A DNA stretch of 64,000 bases from an uncultured candidate division Zixibacteria bacterium (GTDB lineage Bacteria; Zixibacteria; MSB-5A5; GN15; PGXB01): assembly GCA_937925655.1 (NCBI GenBank), contig CALAMC010000036.1:62001-126000 (forward strand), given 5' to 3'. Within the stretch, counting starts at the first letter, position 1; every line of letters begins with the position of its first letter. The translations under genes were made by a program, and so were the position numbers. The notes under the pieces were generated by a model. That model was not told the origin of the DNA. It was given only the letters and a program-made list of their open reading frames with translations, and made no database searches. Positions 1-8,573 of the stretch are shown piece after piece.

Positions 1-404
1 TCAAATATTTCTTTCAGAATTTCGTTCCCAAATATATAGGTCTTGAATTTAACTCCATCGCTGACCAACGCAATAAAGTCATTGGGGCTTGATTGAGATA
101 AAAAATATTTCTTTAGTTCTAATTCCGCTGCGGCTTTCTCGGCCTCCAAGTTCGTCTTAAATTCAAATATGACATATTTATAAAGGGCATCAATATATCC
201 GGAAACATTAGCAACCTTGATTTTATGTTCAATCTCAAATTCACTCGGATTTACATCAAAAGCCTCTCGCAGGAAATTTAAAAACAGACTTCGTCTATGA
301 TCATGATGCTTGCCCAGCTTAACTGCATCCCGAATTAATTCCATGTATTGTGATAATAATTCGGGAAATTCCGGCTTATATGGAAATATCTTTTTATCCA
401 TCAT
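1..404 (-). CDS. Partial PD-(D/E)XK nuclease-like protein, possible restriction enzyme N-terminus
   Basis: This is an open frame that runs off the left edge, so only about 134 N-terminal residues are visible and the stop lies outside. There are two consecutive ATG codons at 404 and 401. Residues around 88-105 read GYIDALYKYVIFEFKTNLEA, an Asp followed by a strand ending in ExK (EFK). This pattern is typical of PD-(D/E)XK nuclease folds at the N-terminus of type IIG or HsdR-like restriction proteins. Later residues (DFIALVSDGVKFKTYIFG) fit the 'target-activity domain plus data' layout of those N-termini. The coding sequence is clearly richer in A and T than gyrA next door, which suggests acquisition. 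Its role as a restriction enzyme is inference, since the methylase or translocase part is not in view. Confidence 0.55.
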   Translation of the reverse strand, partial: MMDKKIFPYKPEFPELLSQYMELIRDAVKLGKHHDHRRSLFLNFLREAFDVNPSEFEIEHKIKVANVSGYIDALYKYVIFEFKTNLEAEKAAAELELKKYFLSQSSPNDFIALVSDGVKFKTYIFGNEILKEIF

Positions 405-466
405 TTATCAGCAGTCATGTGCTTATTATTTAATATTCTATCGCGTTTCAAAATCCAGATTATTTT

Positions 467-2893
467 CTATTCTTCTTTTGCCACTCTGGCGACGTCTTTG
501 AGCTGGTCGCCTTTGTCGAGGCTGATCAGCTTTACCCCCTGCGTGTTGCGGCTGATTACTTTTATCTGCTTCACCTGCTGGCGGTTGGTTATACCCTTCC
601 TGGTTATCAATATCAATTCCTCGTCGTCCACCACTTCTTTCACGTCGATGACATGCCCGTTGCGTTCGCTGGTTTTGATATTGATTATCCCTTTTCCCCC
701 GCGGTTGGTGACACGGTAATCCGCGACGGCGGTGCGTTTGCCGTAACCGTTTTCCGTCACGGTCAGAAGCGTGCTTTCGCGCTTGACGACGACCATGCCG
801 ACCACGAAATCGTCTTTACCCAGCGTGATGCCTTTGACACCATAGGCATTGCGGCCCATGGGGCGGACCTTGTCTTCGGGGAATCGTATCGCCTGGCCTT
901 TATGGGTGGCGAGGATGATATCATAAGTGCCGTCGGTGATGGCCGCTTCGATGAGTTCATCGGTGTCGGGCAGGCTGGTGGCGATAATGCCGTCGCGGCG
1001 CGGGTTGGAGAAATTATCGAGCGGGGTTTTCTTGATGACTCCCTCACGGGTGGCCATGACGACAAAATGCTGGGCGTCGAAATCGCGCGCCCGACAGAAA
1101 GCGGTGATTTTTTCACCTTCTTTGATATTGACCATGTTGACAATGGGTTTGCCCTTGGCGAGCCGTCCGCCGGTCGGGATGGAATGCACCTTGACCCAGT
1201 ACACCTGCCCTTTATTGGAGAAAAAGAGGATGTAGTCGTGGGTCGAGGCGATAAAGAGGTGTTCGGCGAAATCGGTTTCCTTGGTTTCGATACCGATAAC
1301 ACCGCGTCCGCCGCGGTTTTGACGGCGGTATGAGGTCACCGGCAGGCGTTTGACATAACCCGAATGCGAGATGGTAATGACCATGTCTTCTTCAGCGATG
1401 AGGTCCTCGACGGTGAATTCCTCGGCCTCGTCCTGGATTTCGGTGCGACGCTCGTCGGCGTATTTATTCTTGAGTTCAATGAGTTCGTCTTTGATGATTT
1501 TCATGCGGCGCGCTTTGGAGGCGAGAATACTGCGCAGTTCCTCGATGAGTTTGATGGTCGCCAGATATTCTTCCTCTATTTTCTGTCGTTCCAAACCGGT
1601 CAGACGGGCCAGCCGCATTTCGAGGATAGCGTTGGCCTGCTTTTCGGACAGCTTGAAATTTTTCATGAGGCCGTCGCGGGCTTCGGGGGTATCTTTGGAT
1701 TTTTTGATCAGCTCGATGACGGCGTCGATATTATCCAGTGCGATTTTGTAGCCTTCAAGGATGTGGGCGCGTTCTTCGGCCTTGTTCAAATCAAACTGGG
1801 TGCGGCGGACGACGACCTCATGGCGATGGCGGATGTATTCGGACAGCATCTGTTTGAGGGTCAGGAAGTTGGGAACGCCGTCAACCAGCGTGAGCATCAT
1901 GACACCGAAGGTCGATTGCATGAAGGTATTTTTATAAAGTTGATTAAGAATAATTTCCGGCTGGCCCTCGCGCTTCAGTTCGACGACAATTCTCATGCCG
2001 TCGCGGTCGGATTCATCGCGCAGGTCGGAAATCCCCTCGATTTTTTTATCGCGGACCAATTCGGCGATTTTTTCCAGAAGATTGGCCTTGTTGACCTGGA
2101 AGGGGATTTCGGTGATGATGATATTATCTTTACCGTTTTTGTTTTTTTCAATCGCGGCGCGGGCTCGGACGATGATTCTTCCTCGGCCGGTTTCATAGGC
2201 CTCGCGGATTCCGGCCCGGCCGTTGATTATACCGCCGGTCGGGAAATCCGGGCCCTGAACATATTCCATGAGCTCCATGTTGGTGATATCTTCATTATCG
2301 ATAAGGGCACAGGTGGCATCGGCAATTTCACCCAAGTTATGGGGCGGGATATTAGAGGCCATGCCGACTGCGATGCCCGATGTCCCGTTGCAGATCAGGT
2401 TGGGGAATTTGCCGGGAAGGACTTTCGGCTCCTGACGGGTTTCATCGTAGTTGGGCATCATGTCGACCGTCTCTTTTTCGAGGTCGGCCAGCATTTCCAT
2501 GGCGATGGGTGTCAGGCGGGCTTCGGTATAGCGCATGGCCGCGGCGCCGTCACCGTCGATCGACCCGAAATTCCCCTGTCCGTCCACCAGCGGGTAACGC
2601 ATATTGAAATCCTGGGCCATACGAACCAGAGTCGGATAGACCACCTGTTCGCCGTGGGGGTGATAGTTACCCGATGTGTCGCCGGCGATTTTGGCGCATT
2701 TGCGGAAGGACCGTCCGGGGGCCAGCTTGAGGTCGTTCATGGCCACCAGGATGCGGCGGTTGGAGGGTTTGAGTCCATCGCGCACGTCCGGGAGCGCCCG
2801 GTTGGTAATAACCGACATGGAGTAATCGAGATAAGAATGTTTCATCTCGTCTTCGAGATTTATGGGGACGATTTTTTCGCGTTCGAGAGCCAT
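467..2893 (-). CDS. gyrA: DNA gyrase subunit A
   Basis: GyrA is the breakage-reunion subunit of gyrase, which introduces negative supercoils with GyrB. The 808-residue protein is collinear with the family. The catalytic tyrosine is Tyr122 in AAAMRYTEARL, and the numbering matches E. coli exactly. The C-terminal beta-pinwheel begins with a GyrA box (QNRGGRG, near residue 524), which separates it from ParC. The QRDR is unusual: residues 80-87 are HGEQVVYP, giving Glu82, Gln83 and Pro87 in place of the Asp82, Ser83 and Asp87 of E. coli. gyrB is not adjacent. No clear terminator was seen after the stop. Assignment as GyrA is very secure. Confidence 0.97.
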   Translation of the reverse strand: MALEREKIVPINLEDEMKHSYLDYSMSVITNRALPDVRDGLKPSNRRILVAMNDLKLAPGRSFRKCAKIAGDTSGNYHPHGEQVVYPTLVRMAQDFNMRYPLVDGQGNFGSIDGDGAAAMRYTEARLTPIAMEMLADLEKETVDMMPNYDETRQEPKVLPGKFPNLICNGTSGIAVGMASNIPPHNLGEIADATCALIDNEDITNMELMEYVQGPDFPTGGIINGRAGIREAYETGRGRIIVRARAAIEKNKNGKDNIIITEIPFQVNKANLLEKIAELVRDKKIEGISDLRDESDRDGMRIVVELKREGQPEIILNQLYKNTFMQSTFGVMMLTLVDGVPNFLTLKQMLSEYIRHRHEVVVRRTQFDLNKAEERAHILEGYKIALDNIDAVIELIKKSKDTPEARDGLMKNFKLSEKQANAILEMRLARLTGLERQKIEEEYLATIKLIEELRSILASKARRMKIIKDELIELKNKYADERRTEIQDEAEEFTVEDLIAEEDMVITISHSGYVKRLPVTSYRRQNRGGRGVIGIETKETDFAEHLFIASTHDYILFFSNKGQVYWVKVHSIPTGGRLAKGKPIVNMVNIKEGEKITAFCRARDFDAQHFVVMATREGVIKKTPLDNFSNPRRDGIIATSLPDTDELIEAAITDGTYDIILATHKGQAIRFPEDKVRPMGRNAYGVKGITLGKDDFVVGMVVVKRESTLLTVTENGYGKRTAVADYRVTNRGGKGIINIKTSERNGHVIDVKEVVDDEELILITRKGITNRQQVKQIKVISRNTQGVKLISLDKGDQLKDVARVAKEE

Positions 2894-2984
2894 AATTTAT
2901 CCTTTTCCTTGACCAATATTCCAGCTTCTATACAGCGCCAAAAGATAAGAAAATTCAACGCTTTTGGCAATGGCAGGGAGGGTC

Positions 2985-3013
2985 TTGACAGACATGAAAT
3001 TGCCTGTTATATT
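2985..3013 (+). promoter_or_regulatory. Sigma70-type promoter for the PorV-like gene
   Basis: A perfect TTGACA (2985-2990) is followed after exactly 17 nt by TATATT (3008-3013). The predicted start of transcription lies about 30 nt before the ATG at 3049, and a GGGGAGGG ribosome binding site precedes that ATG. Confidence 0.75.
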
Positions 3014-3048
3014 AGATTATCAAAATTACATTTCCAGGGGAGGGAAAG

Positions 3049-4182
3049 ATGCGGATATATCAAAAGACTCTGGCGATAATTCTGATACTGGGCGGGCTAT
3101 TATCCTATTCTCAATTGGCATGGGCCCAGACAAAAGTCGGGTCAACGGCGGCCAATACCCTGTCATGGCAAAACTCGGCCCGGACTAAGGCGATGGGGGG
3201 TTGTTCGGTAGCTTTAATTGATGCTCAATCGCAATTTTCCAACCCGGCGGCGATGGGTGTTTTTGCGCTGGATAATATTCTTGCGATAAACGTCGATAGC
3301 AAAACGCAGGGCGTTCCGGAAAGTGACATGGATGGAATAGTCTATAAAACCAGAAGCGTAATGGCGCGCCTGTTACCATATAGCGATGATTTGCTGGGCG
3401 ACGACCCGTGGTATGCAATAGCCGCGGGCTATACCTACAGCAGTATTGGATTTACAATAACATCATTGGGGTATGGGGATTGGAATCAATATCATTTTCT
3501 CAAGGGACTCGAATTTAATTTGAAGGAATTTTACTATGAGTATTCCGGCTCAATTGCCTTCCGAACCGGTCCGATAACAGCGGCAGCAGGGTACACGGAA
3601 AAGAAGGTAAGTCAAGACTTCCCGGGAATAACCTATAAAAGTCATTGTTATGACATCGGTGTCCTTGCCGCGTTGCAGTTGATGCGTTCACCGCTAAATG
3701 AAAATAGGGCGACTTTCGATGCGGCGGTATCTTTTGGATATGTCAGGGCGAATGTCGGTTCCATAACTTTATTGAGCGGAACGTATGATTTCCCCAAGAC
3801 CAATATAATGGGCATATCGACGTGGCTTGGATACAAAAACGGGCGGAATATCAACCTGGTTTTAGTGCCCGCTTTCCAGTTCGAGACTTTTGAAGAAGAA
3901 GGTTGTCGCGACATAAAAAGGTTTGGGCTTGAAGCCGGTTTCGACGAGGCCATATTCGGGCGTATCGGATACAGCATAGATGAGTTCGGCGATGAAAGCC
4001 CGGTGACTTTTGGTTTTGGTCTTTCATCGCGGGGTCTTTATAACAATATTCTATATCCTTCAAAAAGGGACGCAAATCCGGGCGGTTTTCTTGCCAAATT
4101 TGATATAAGATTTGACTTTGCCCGATCCCGGCTGGCATTTTTTGAAAAGACGAATTTTTATAATATTAGCATATCGCTATAG
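3049..4182 (+). CDS. PorV/UPF0164-like outer-membrane beta-barrel protein
   Basis: This 377-residue secreted protein has a signal peptide at residues 1-26 (hydrophobic core, then AWA before Gln27). Residues 44-70 carry the pattern SARTKAMGG...SQFSNPAAMG, characteristic of PorV/PorQ/UPF0164-like barrels (an early 'AMGGA' followed by 'NPAA'). The remainder alternates polar and aromatic residues as beta strands do. Relatives in FCB bacteria are outer-membrane proteins, some acting as shuttles in type IX secretion. No other type IX gene is visible here, so a link to that system is only inference. The gene has its own promoter just upstream and is transcribed away from gyrA. Confidence 0.7.
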   Translation: MRIYQKTLAIILILGGLLSYSQLAWAQTKVGSTAANTLSWQNSARTKAMGGCSVALIDAQSQFSNPAAMGVFALDNILAINVDSKTQGVPESDMDGIVYKTRSVMARLLPYSDDLLGDDPWYAIAAGYTYSSIGFTITSLGYGDWNQYHFLKGLEFNLKEFYYEYSGSIAFRTGPITAAAGYTEKKVSQDFPGITYKSHCYDIGVLAALQLMRSPLNENRATFDAAVSFGYVRANVGSITLLSGTYDFPKTNIMGISTWLGYKNGRNINLVLVPAFQFETFEEEGCRDIKRFGLEAGFDEAIFGRIGYSIDEFGDESPVTFGFGLSSRGLYNNILYPSKRDANPGGFLAKFDIRFDFARSRLAFFEKTNFYNISISL

Positions 4183-4187
4183 GGGGT

Positions 4188-4213
4188 AAGTCCCAAGGGT
4201 TTTATAGGCAGAG
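4188..4213. repeat. Possible intergenic element shared with 24280-24307
   Basis: The string AAGTCCCAA, then GGGT, a T-rich stretch and GGCAGA occurs here and again upstream of the beta-helix gene at 24280-24307, with small differences. Both copies lie upstream of a gene for a secreted dockerin protein. Two copies alone cannot prove a repeat family. Confidence 0.3.
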
Positions 4214-4278
4214 CGGTAATCAAAAAATATACCAGACTCATCCAGTTTATTTTTGCGTCATTTAAATTTACCGATTGA

Positions 4279-4292
4279 CGGAATGCATTCCG
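4279..4292. promoter_or_regulatory. Perfect 14-nt palindrome, possible operator
   Basis: CGGAATGCATTCCG is a perfect palindrome directly after a TTGACG hexamer (4275-4280) and about 85 nt before the dockerin gene at 4365. A -10-like TATCAT lies at 4302, but the spacing is about 21 nt, so the promoter assignment is weak. Confidence 0.3.
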
Positions 4293-4364
4293 GTGGTACA
4301 TTATCATTAAGTACCCTATTATCCCTCACTTTACCGCCACAATCTGACAAAATGTGGGGTAGGT

Positions 4365-5846
4365 ATGCGTAATACAATGCGTTATGCCTTATGTTTCGGC
4401 CTATCGACCATCGTGGTGGCCGGTTTTGGACAGTCCCCGGTGTTGGGCGACACGGCTGTTGACTTCCCGCTCGGCAAGCTGGTTCATTGTTTTCATGCGG
4501 AAAAAACCGATCATCCGCTTGATCTGGATTTGACTTTCATGGGCAGCAATCAGGCGGTGCATCCCGACGTCTATTTCTGGGAAAATTCATTCGGACCGAC
4601 CGGGTTGAACCACGTTATCGGCTACAACAGCGAAGGACTTCTGGATACCATTATAGCCTCGCCGGATACTCCGCGATGGAAATACTGGATGGCTTTGACC
4701 CCGTATCCTTATGGCAACGCCTTTTATGAAAACCCGACGGTGCGGGTCAGCAACGAGAAAGATTACGGGTGGCAAAGGCCGTATGCCATCGGTGATGATC
4801 CCACGGACGGGTTTTACAATGAAGATACAGTCTGGGTTCGAGACCCGGTAACCGCCTATGGCCAGCCGAATGCCGGCGGGGCCATAATCGACCCCGATAC
4901 CATCTGGGATGAGCAACTCATTCACAGTTTTAAATCGGAACAGGTGTTGGGGCATAATTCCGACCCGGAATTCGTCTATGATTCAACGGCCGGGATGTTA
5001 TACCTGGTATTTCGGTCGTACAAGGCTCCGGACAATCGCGAAGCCATTTTTGCTTTCAAATCGGTCGACGGCATCAACTGGAATCAGCGCGATACTTTAA
5101 CGGTCGCCGAAAACGACCTGCCGGTCACACATTATTATAGTCCCTGGAATCTGATTTCGCCGACAATATGCCGCGCGCCCAACGGCAATTACTGGCTTTG
5201 GACGGTTGATAAGATAGACGGCATACGCGGGACGCAGATGATCAGGATGGAAATTCCCTATATTGGCGGACGCTGGATAAAGGTTGATACTTGCAACGTT
5301 CAAATCCCGATATTCAACCGGCAATTGTGGCATATGAAAATAATACAATCGCCGGAGAAAAGTCATTTTTATATGTTGGCGACTTTGAACCGCTTTAATT
5401 CGACGTCTTATGACACTCTCGGGCAACATATGTTTATCAGCCGTGACGGTCTTCAGTGGACCTACTTCAATGAAATAATCGACCATGGCAGTAAAAACCA
5501 ATGGGATTATCAAACGTATCGTGGCACCTTTCTGTTTGAACCCAGCGGTACCGGATATAATCTGCCAGTTTGGTACAGCGGTGTTACTTTGACAAATGTA
5601 TGGGGTATCGGTTATGCATACGTTCACAATATCGATGTCCCGGGTGACTTTAATGACGACTGCGATGTAAATTTACTGGATATCCTCGGCCTGATAGAGC
5701 ATATATATGGCGTGGAGGTCTTTACTTTTGAACGCCGCGGCGACTGTAATGGAGATTGCCGGAACAACTTATTGGATATTCTGTATCTGATAAATTACAT
5801 CTATTACAATGGGGCCATGCCATTGGATGCCTGCACGGTAAAATAA
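4365..5846 (+). CDS. Secreted protein with C-terminal dockerin-type repeats
   Basis: This 493-residue exported protein has a hydrophobic N-terminal signal ending near residue 29 (VLGDT). The middle region contains repeated strand-like blocks with aspartates, such as HNSDPEFVYDS, YLVFRSYKAPD and FAFKSVDGINW. They resemble five-bladed propeller or glycosidase-like surface proteins, but no catalytic triad was identified. The C-terminus has two calcium-loop/helix repeats of dockerin type I (GDFNDDCDVNLLDILGLIEH near residue 425 and GDCNGDC...NLLDILYLINYIY near 460). The start at 4365 follows GGGGTAGGT; a second ATG 12 nt further on is possible. No cohesin is present in the window, so the dockerin's partner is unknown. 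Confidence 0.6.
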   Translation: MRNTMRYALCFGLSTIVVAGFGQSPVLGDTAVDFPLGKLVHCFHAEKTDHPLDLDLTFMGSNQAVHPDVYFWENSFGPTGLNHVIGYNSEGLLDTIIASPDTPRWKYWMALTPYPYGNAFYENPTVRVSNEKDYGWQRPYAIGDDPTDGFYNEDTVWVRDPVTAYGQPNAGGAIIDPDTIWDEQLIHSFKSEQVLGHNSDPEFVYDSTAGMLYLVFRSYKAPDNREAIFAFKSVDGINWNQRDTLTVAENDLPVTHYYSPWNLISPTICRAPNGNYWLWTVDKIDGIRGTQMIRMEIPYIGGRWIKVDTCNVQIPIFNRQLWHMKIIQSPEKSHFYMLATLNRFNSTSYDTLGQHMFISRDGLQWTYFNEIIDHGSKNQWDYQTYRGTFLFEPSGTGYNLPVWYSGVTLTNVWGIGYAYVHNIDVPGDFNDDCDVNLLDILGLIEHIYGVEVFTFERRGDCNGDCRNNLLDILYLINYIYYNGAMPLDACTVK

Positions 5847-6014
5847 TGGTCTTAAGGCATTTTATGGCAGGGTCGATTGCAGTTTATAAGCCATTAAATG
5901 ACATTGACTAAGAGAAATGGCCGGGCGTAAATAGCGGGCTGATAGACTGGAGGACAGGACCATCGCGGTGATATGAATAAAAACATTTTTCCTCCGAAAA
6001 TATTAAAAAGGGAC

Positions 6015-6042
6015 TGGACAAACCGGCGTTTTGGCTTATTAT
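6015..6042 (+). promoter_or_regulatory. Promoter-like sequence for rpmG
   Basis: TGGACA (6015-6020) and TATTAT (6037-6042) are separated by 16 nt, about 60 nt before the rpmG start codon. Confidence 0.45.
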
Positions 6043-6105
6043 AAAGGGTTATCCCGGCTTTTCCGGGCGGTTGTTATTTGGAAAAAAGACAAGGAGATTA
6101 TAGAG

Positions 6106-6288
6106 ATGGCCAAGAAAAAAGGCGGCAAAGGGAAAAACAAGAATGTCGTGATCATCAAATTGAGATCGACGGAAAGCCCGTACACGTATTCGATGAAAAA
6201 GAACAAGCGCAACAATCCCGACCGTATGCAGATTAAAAAATATGATCCGGTCGTAAGGAAGCACGTTCTTTTCAAAGAAAGCCGTTGA
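6106..6288 (+). CDS. rpmG: 50S ribosomal protein L33, cysteine-free form
   Basis: A 60-residue basic protein starts at the ATG at 6106, preceded by AAGGAGAT. The open frame extends 25 codons further upstream, but those codons are not L33-like and overlap the promoter. The sequence NVVIIKLRSTESPYTYSMKK...NPDRMQIKKYDPVVRKHVLFKE is the L33 signature. The two CxxC zinc pairs of the zinc-binding L33 form are absent. rpmG often stands before secE-nusG-rplK; here it is a single gene facing convergent genes. Confidence 0.9.
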   Translation: MAKKKGGKGKNKNVVIIKLRSTESPYTYSMKKNKRNNPDRMQIKKYDPVVRKHVLFKESR

Positions 6289-6371
6289 TTCATTCCACGA
6301 TTTTATAGCGCATGTTTCCGTGACGGGAAACGGCGTTGGATTCGAGCCGATACTTCATGGTATCGGTTTTT

Positions 6372-6911
6372 TTATGACTTCGCCGTTTCGGCTTTATTGA
6401 CGACCGTCCCGGTGGTGCGGTTGATGGCGGCCACGAGGGGTGGAATGATAATAAGCTGGATAAGTATTCCCGGCCAGCCGGTCAGCATGGCTCCACCGGC
6501 GGCGATAAATTGCACCGGCCCGTAGGGCAGGGCCATAAACAATCCCAGCACGGCCAATCCCAGTGCGAAGGCCAAACGGCCGACAATCATGGCCGCAATC
6601 AGCGAAATATAGATATTCAATTTGAGTTTTTTGTATGTCAGTCCCGCGACCAGGGCGTACATGGGCAGTTCCAGCGTCATCAGCGGCACGGCATAAGTCG
6701 GCGGCATGCCGGTCATCAGGTGTGACAGAACCGGCGACATCAACCCCACCAGGATTCCATACGCCGGGCCCATGGCCATGGCGCAGACCAGTACCGGCAG
6801 ATGCATCGGCAGAAACATACGTCCCCCCAACCCGGTCAGATGAAAACCATAGGGTAGCGCCAACGCGATAGCCAGATAAAGAGCCGTGTGAGTTATTTGC
6901 CGGTGGGTCAA
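6372..6911 (-). CDS. ECF transporter S component-like membrane protein
   Basis: This 179-residue integral membrane protein has about five hydrophobic segments. The segment GRMFLPMHLPVLVCAMAMGPAYGILVG and the following SPVLSHLMTG resemble vitamin-binding S components of energy-coupling-factor transporters, which capture a substrate and dock with a shared EcfA/A'/T module. The energising module is not in the window and the substrate cannot be read from sequence. The start is a TTG at 6911, one base after the TGA of the upstream methyltransferase, so the two are probably translationally coupled. Confidence 0.6.
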   Translation of the reverse strand: MTHRQITHTALYLAIALALPYGFHLTGLGGRMFLPMHLPVLVCAMAMGPAYGILVGLMSPVLSHLMTGMPPTYAVPLMTLELPMYALVAGLTYKKLKLNIYISLIAAMIVGRLAFALGLAVLGLFMALPYGPVQFIAAGGAMLTGWPGILIQLIIIPPLVAAINRTTGTVVNKAETAKS

Positions 6912-6912
6912 C

Positions 6913-7515
6913 TCAAGCCTTGACGCCCTGGGCCAGGTACAGCCCGGGGTGATCGGTTATTTTGACATTGATAAAGCCGCCATCGCCGAACAAGTCCAGC
7001 ATATCTTCGTGAGCCGGGAGACGGTCCTGGGCGATGGGGCCGCCCATCTGCTGGTGCTGTTCTTCGAGCTCCGATGATGACACCAGATGAATCACATAAA
7101 AATGGCCACCCGGCTTGAGAATGCGGGCCGCTTCCTCCATAGCCCGTTTCTGATTGCTGAAATGCGCGAAGGCCGCAAAAGTCAGGGCAATATCGAAAGT
7201 ATTGCTTTTAAGCGGCAGGTCTTCGACGTCGCCATCGACGGTGTAAATATTCTCGAAGGGGAAATTCATGCGGGCCTTTTGAAGCATCCTTGAGCAGAAG
7301 TCCACGCCGACAATAATGCCTTTGGGACCGATGCGGCGGCGGATAATATCGAACATGACGCCGGTGCCGCAGCCGAGGTCGGCAATTTTGTAGCCTTCGC
7401 GGAAATTAAAGGAATCGATCAGGAATTCGAGGAGTTCGAGTTCCTCGGCGGTGAACATTTTGTCCCATTCCTCGACAAATTGTTCGAAATATTTGCGGCG
7501 TTCCGTGTCACTCAT
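6913..7515 (-). CDS. Class I SAM-dependent methyltransferase
   Basis: This is a 200-residue soluble enzyme. Residues near 46 contain motif I (DLGCGTGVMFDII), followed by the acidic motif II (IIVGVDFCSRML), a motif III region (GDVEDLPLKSNTFDIALTFAAFAH) and ARILKPGGHFYVIH. This arrangement is that of the UbiE/Methyltransf_11 family. The substrate is not predictable. The gene lies 33 nt downstream of a DNA methyltransferase gene and directly before the ECF-like gene, forming a likely minus-strand operon. One possibility, unproven, is that the methyltransferase and transporter act in the same small-molecule pathway. Confidence 0.75.
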   Translation of the reverse strand: MSDTERRKYFEQFVEEWDKMFTAEELELLEFLIDSFNFREGYKIADLGCGTGVMFDIIRRRIGPKGIIVGVDFCSRMLQKARMNFPFENIYTVDGDVEDLPLKSNTFDIALTFAAFAHFSNQKRAMEEAARILKPGGHFYVIHLVSSSELEEQHQQMGGPIAQDRLPAHEDMLDLFGDGGFINVKITDHPGLYLAQGVKA

Positions 7516-7548
7516 AGAAATTGAAAGTTATAAAGTCCGCTCCAATTG

Positions 7549-8403
7549 TCAAGCAATTAATAAATCGGGTGCGGGCATCCCGGCCAGTCTGGCGCGAGCC
7601 ATTTTTATATAATACGGATCAATCTCGAATCCGATAAACTTCACCCCCAGTTTTCGGCAGGCCAAGGCGGTGCTTCCGATACCCATGAAGGGGTCCAGCA
7701 CCAGAGTGTCGTCCGTGAAACCATGGAGGCGGATGCAATTTTCGGCCAGTAGCGGGGGAAACGAAGCCGGATGCGGGCGGTCGGTGCGGCGGTTTTGGAT
7801 CGTTTCATACGGTATAAACCAGCAATTGCCGCGGCAACGTATCTGGGCCCGTCCGTTTTTCCAGCGCTTGACATTGGTGCTGTCTTTATAAGGAACACCC
7901 AGAGCCAGTCGGTCGAGCCGAACGCTTCCGGTTTTGGTCAGGTGAAAGATATATTCATGAGTGTCATTGAGAAAACGGGGGCTGTTGATCGGTTTATAAT
8001 GTCCGACATTTATTTCGGTTTTTTGGTCATAGCTGTCGGCATCGATGTATATCGATTTTACCCAATGAATGACGTTCTGGAGTTTGAATTCGGTCTGCAG
8101 GTTTTGCAGAACTTGAAAGGGGATTTCCGGCTGGGTCGGTTTTGACCCGATATTCAAGAAAAGTGAGCCGTCGTCTTTTAATACTCGTTTAACGGCCCGG
8201 CCCCAATCGGATAGCCAGCACAGGTATTCCTCCAGCGGCCGCCGGTCGTCATAGCGTCCATACGCTATCCCAATATTATAGGGTGGCGACGTAACCACCA
8301 CGTCGATTGTCGCCGCCTCAATCTTTTGAGCCATCCCTTTAAGGCAATCCTGCCGGTGGATACGAATGGCGGGTTCGGTTTTAATCGTCAGTTTGCGCCT
8401 CAT
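7549..8403 (-). CDS. Site-specific DNA methyltransferase (TSPPY type, N4-cytosine or N6-adenine)
   Basis: The 284-residue enzyme has the catalytic motif TSPPYNIG near residue 38 and a C-terminal SAM-binding motif DPFMGIGSTALACRKLG near residue 240. The catalytic motif therefore precedes the FxGxG motif, which is the beta-class arrangement. SPPY is common in N4-cytosine methyltransferases but also occurs in N6-adenine enzymes. There is no recognisable endonuclease next to it, so it may be a solitary methylase. The partial nuclease-like gene at the left edge is more than 7 kb away. It is the first gene of a likely three-gene minus-strand unit. Confidence 0.85.
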   Translation of the reverse strand: MRRKLTIKTEPAIRIHRQDCLKGMAQKIEAATIDVVVTSPPYNIGIAYGRYDDRRPLEEYLCWLSDWGRAVKRVLKDDGSLFLNIGSKPTQPEIPFQVLQNLQTEFKLQNVIHWVKSIYIDADSYDQKTEINVGHYKPINSPRFLNDTHEYIFHLTKTGSVRLDRLALGVPYKDSTNVKRWKNGRAQIRCRGNCWFIPYETIQNRRTDRPHPASFPPLLAENCIRLHGFTDDTLVLDPFMGIGSTALACRKLGVKFIGFEIDPYYIKMARARLAGMPAPDLLIA

Positions 8404-8573
8404 TAGAAGTTAATATAAGAATAAGCGGTCGAATTTGAAATATGTGATTCAGCCGTGGAATTGAATCAATTAAATATTCCAAAAATATTGGCCTGATTTC
8501 GGCGGGTTTAATTATATTACGGGTTACGCCGTTTTGGGGCACATGGAGTATTTAACGACGTTTATAGGGAAAT

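Noticed and set aside
1364..3079. A long plus-strand open frame of 571 codons opposite gyrA
   Set aside because: It is antisense to a complete, clearly conserved gyrA; the frame is open only because of codon bias and has no domain pattern.
8404..8573. SOS box upstream of uvrA
   Set aside because: No palindrome like the one at recA and no CTG-N10-CAG element was found.
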